Assembly: GCF_015074785.1 (NCBI RefSeq)
Contig: NZ_CP042464.1
Coordinates: forward strand, 3,511,501-3,575,500
DNA length: 64,000 nt
DNA from: Segatella copri
Lineage (GTDB): Bacteria > Bacteroidota > Bacteroidia > Bacteroidales > Bacteroidaceae
Direction: 5' to 3'
Shown: one piece after another, positions 62,296 to 64,000 of the stretch
How positions within the stretch are numbered: the stretch's first letter is position 1
How the letters are laid out: each line of letters opens with the position of its first letter
The notes under the pieces: generated by a model
What the model was told of the DNA's origin: nothing
What the model saw: only the letters and a program-made list of their open reading frames with translations
The model's database searches: none
Position numbers and translations under genes: made by a program

Positions 62296-63186
62296 ATGGA
62301 AACAAAGAATTTGAATACAAAATATTGTGTAGGTTTGGGCGAAATCCTCTTTGATGTTCTCCCTAGTGGTTCTCAACTCGGCGGTGCTCCTGCCAACTTC
62401 GCTTATCATGCAGGTCAGCATGGTTTGCATTCTGTAGCCGTGAGTGCTGTGGGCAAGGATGCTCTGGGCGATACAGCTCTCCGCCTGCTCGATGAGAAGA
62501 AGCTCAAGTATGTGATGCCTGAGGTAGATTATCCTACCGGTACTGTTCAGGTGCAGCTTGATAAGGAGGGCGTTCCGACTTACGATATCAAGCAGGGTGT
62601 AGCCTGGGATAATATCCCGTTCACCAGTGATATCAGGGAGATTGCTGCCAATGCTGGAGCTGTATGCTGGGGCTCTCTGGCTCAGCGCAGTGAGGTTAGC
62701 CGTAAGACCATCTATACGTTCCTCGACCATACTCCAGAGGATTGTCTGAAGATTTTCGACATCAATCTCCGTCAGAACTTCTATACTCCAGAGGTGATTA
62801 CCGAGAGCTTGAAGCGCTGCAATGTGTTGAAGATTAACGATGAGGAGTTGATTACCATCGGACGTCTCTTTGGTTATCCAGGTTTGGATATCGAGAACAA
62901 GTGCTGGCTGATTCTCGGCAAGTATAATCTCGATATGCTCGTGCTGACCTGCGGTGTAAACGGCAGTTATGTCTTTGCTCCGGGTGTGAAGTCATTCCAG
63001 GAGACTCCAAAGGTTGAGGTGGCTGATACCGTAGGTGCTGGCGACAGCTTTACCGGTACATTCTGTGCCAGCATTCTGAAGGGCAAGAGCATTCAGGAGG
63101 CTCACGAACTTGCCGTAAAGGTAAGTGCCTACGTTTGTACCCAGAATGGAGCGATGCCTCAGATTCCTGATGAATACACCCGTTAA
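62296..63186 (+). CDS. Fructokinase (PfkB family)
   Basis: 296-residue cytoplasmic ribokinase-type sugar kinase that phosphorylates fructose after import. Marks: GEILFDVLPSGSQLGGAPANFAYH at the start, FDINLRQNFY near 155, and the anion-hole motif DTVGAGDSFTGTF with catalytic Asp250. The VCWGSLAQRSEV region also matches bacterial fructokinases. It ends the fructan run, with the MFS transporter just upstream; a terminator follows at 63270-63308. Confidence 0.93.
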   Translation: METKNLNTKYCVGLGEILFDVLPSGSQLGGAPANFAYHAGQHGLHSVAVSAVGKDALGDTALRLLDEKKLKYVMPEVDYPTGTVQVQLDKEGVPTYDIKQGVAWDNIPFTSDIREIAANAGAVCWGSLAQRSEVSRKTIYTFLDHTPEDCLKIFDINLRQNFYTPEVITESLKRCNVLKINDEELITIGRLFGYPGLDIENKCWLILGKYNLDMLVLTCGVNGSYVFAPGVKSFQETPKVEVADTVGAGDSFTGTFCASILKGKSIQEAHELAVKVSAYVCTQNGAMPQIPDEYTR

Positions 63187-63269
63187 CCCCGCTTCCTCTA
63201 TTGTTTATATAGCAATATAAGATGATAGGTTTAAAGAATAGTTGATATAAAGTTAATGTTAGTTAGTAA

Positions 63270-63308
63270 GCTGCATCCTGTTTGCGAAGAATGGGTGCAG
63301 CTTTTTCT
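63270..63308 (+). terminator. Terminator of the MFS-fructokinase transcript
   Basis: Stem GCTGCATCC / GGGTGCAGC (one G-U), 14-nt loop, TTTTT tail. The remainder of the 63187-63498 gap holds this and the ilvE promoter only. Confidence 0.8.
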
Positions 63309-63428
63309 TTTTCAGAAATACAATCTCTCAATTACAATAAAAGAACCCCCTAAAATGGTAAAATGATGCCCCAAAATGGCAGAAATGAATAAAAAGATAA
63401 CGTTTTCATTAAAAATATTATAAAAGAG

Positions 63429-63459
63429 TTGCAGATTAATAGATTATTTTGTACTTTTG
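63429..63459 (+). promoter_or_regulatory. Promoter of ilvE
   Basis: TTGC (63429-63432), 19-bp spacer and TACTTTTG (63452-63459), 39 bases before the ATG. Confidence 0.6.
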
Positions 63460-63498
63460 CATCTAAAATATTAGTAGAACATTAAAAATATAGATGTT

Positions 63499-64000
63499 AT
63501 GAAAGACTTAGATTGGTCTAATTTGTCATTTGGCTATCGCCAGACTGACTACAATGTTCGCTGTTACTATCGCGACGGCAAATGGGGCGAAATAGAAGTT
63601 TGCTCTGATGAGTATTTGAAATTGCACATGGCTGCAACCTGTCTGCACTATGGTCAGGAGGCATTCGAGGGCTTGAAGGCTTATCGTTGCCCAGACGGTA
63701 AGGTGCGCGTGTTCCGTATGGACGAGAACGCTGCCCGCTTGCAGAGCACATGTCGTGGTATCATGATGCCAGAGGTGCCTACAGAAATGTTCGAGGAAAT
63801 GGTGAAGAAGGTGGTCCGCCTGAACCAGGAGTGGATTCCTACCTACGAGAGTGGTGCTACGCTCTATATCCGTCCGCTGCTCATCGGTACAAGTGCTCAG
63901 GTGGGTGTTCATCCTTCTAAGGAGTATTGCTTCCTTATCTTCGTAACTCCAGTGGGTCCATACTTCAAGGGTGGATTCTCTACCAACCCATACGTCATCA
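63499..64000 (+). CDS. ilvE: Branched-chain amino acid aminotransferase (3' end outside window)
   Basis: The first ~167 residues of a fold-type IV PLP aminotransferase that makes or breaks down leucine, isoleucine and valine. Recognisable: LHYGQEAFEGLKAYRCPDGKVRVFRMDENAARLQ, TLYIRPLLIGTSAQVGVHPS, and FLIFVTPVGPYFKGG. The start ATG 63499 (MKDLDWSNLSFGYRQTD) follows a good promoter. The catalytic lysine lies beyond the window edge. Expected full length is about 340 residues. Confidence 0.93.
   Translation, partial: MKDLDWSNLSFGYRQTDYNVRCYYRDGKWGEIEVCSDEYLKLHMAATCLHYGQEAFEGLKAYRCPDGKVRVFRMDENAARLQSTCRGIMMPEVPTEMFEEMVKKVVRLNQEWIPTYESGATLYIRPLLIGTSAQVGVHPSKEYCFLIFVTPVGPYFKGGFSTNPYVI

Noticed and set aside
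63340..63395. Short direct repeat CCCCTAAAATGG / CCCCAAAATGGC
   Set aside because: Two imperfect copies of a short AT-rich word; no further copies or function seen.

Overview
The window looks like a chromosomal segment of a gut Bacteroidota, most likely Prevotella/Segatella (S. copri-like). Three things point there. Promoters carry the Bacteroidota -7 box TAnnTTTG instead of sigma70 boxes. There are SusC/SusD pairs, GH-rich polysaccharide utilisation loci (PULs) and a hybrid two-component regulator. An ExbB-ExbD-ExbD-TonB operon, a PorT-like barrel and an IS1380 element are also present. The species is an inference; no marker gene such as rRNA is present.

Region 1 (1-22.7 kb, + strand) is a xylan-type PUL without its SusC/D in view: a truncated esterase/hydrolase C-terminus, GH43, GH31, GH3 with a PA14-like insert, a double GH43 with CBM6, GH95 and another GH43. 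This enzyme set fits side-chain removal and depolymerisation of complex arabinoxylan. It is interrupted at 7.3-14.8 kb by an AlbA_2/HATPase gene with its own terminator-promoter, a nuclease gene remnant, a GGACAA-rich hairpin, an IS1380 transposase, and a lipoprotein/DUF5723 barrel pair. A 57-bp promoter block, identical at 55 positions, precedes both the GH3 gene and the double-GH43 gene on either side of the interruption, so they share a regulator.

Region 2 (22.7-37.3 kb) is core genome, mostly on the - strand: PorT-like barrel, an 8-Cys ferredoxin (+), a six-gene ExbB/ExbD/ExbD/TonB/PstS-like/TPR operon, aspartate aminotransferase, ribBA, an LptF/G permease, tRNA-Met(CAU), an AraC regulator and aspA. 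Between the tRNA and the AraC gene lies an AT-rich segment with a cluster of DnaA boxes, at the point where the dominant gene direction flips. It is a candidate origin or DnaA-binding region.

Region 3 (37.4-63.2 kb) is a fructan PUL in pieces: a hybrid two-component sensor with a sugar-binding-protein-like domain, a putative small RNA, dinB, a 270-bp array of diverged 22-bp units, a TonB-receptor-like barrel plus GH32, then SusC, SusD, a second GH32, an MFS sugar transporter and fructokinase. Two unrelated segments sit inside it: a LytTR/TonB-receptor/TPR cluster on the - strand, and an AAA-ATPase/PD-(D/E)XK gene. Directly after the latter is an unusual regulator with the same periplasmic domain as the hybrid sensor, one membrane helix and an AraC DNA-binding domain, but no kinase or receiver. 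A related 36-bp inverted repeat lies upstream of both fructan outer-membrane operons.

The window ends inside ilvE (branched-chain aminotransferase).
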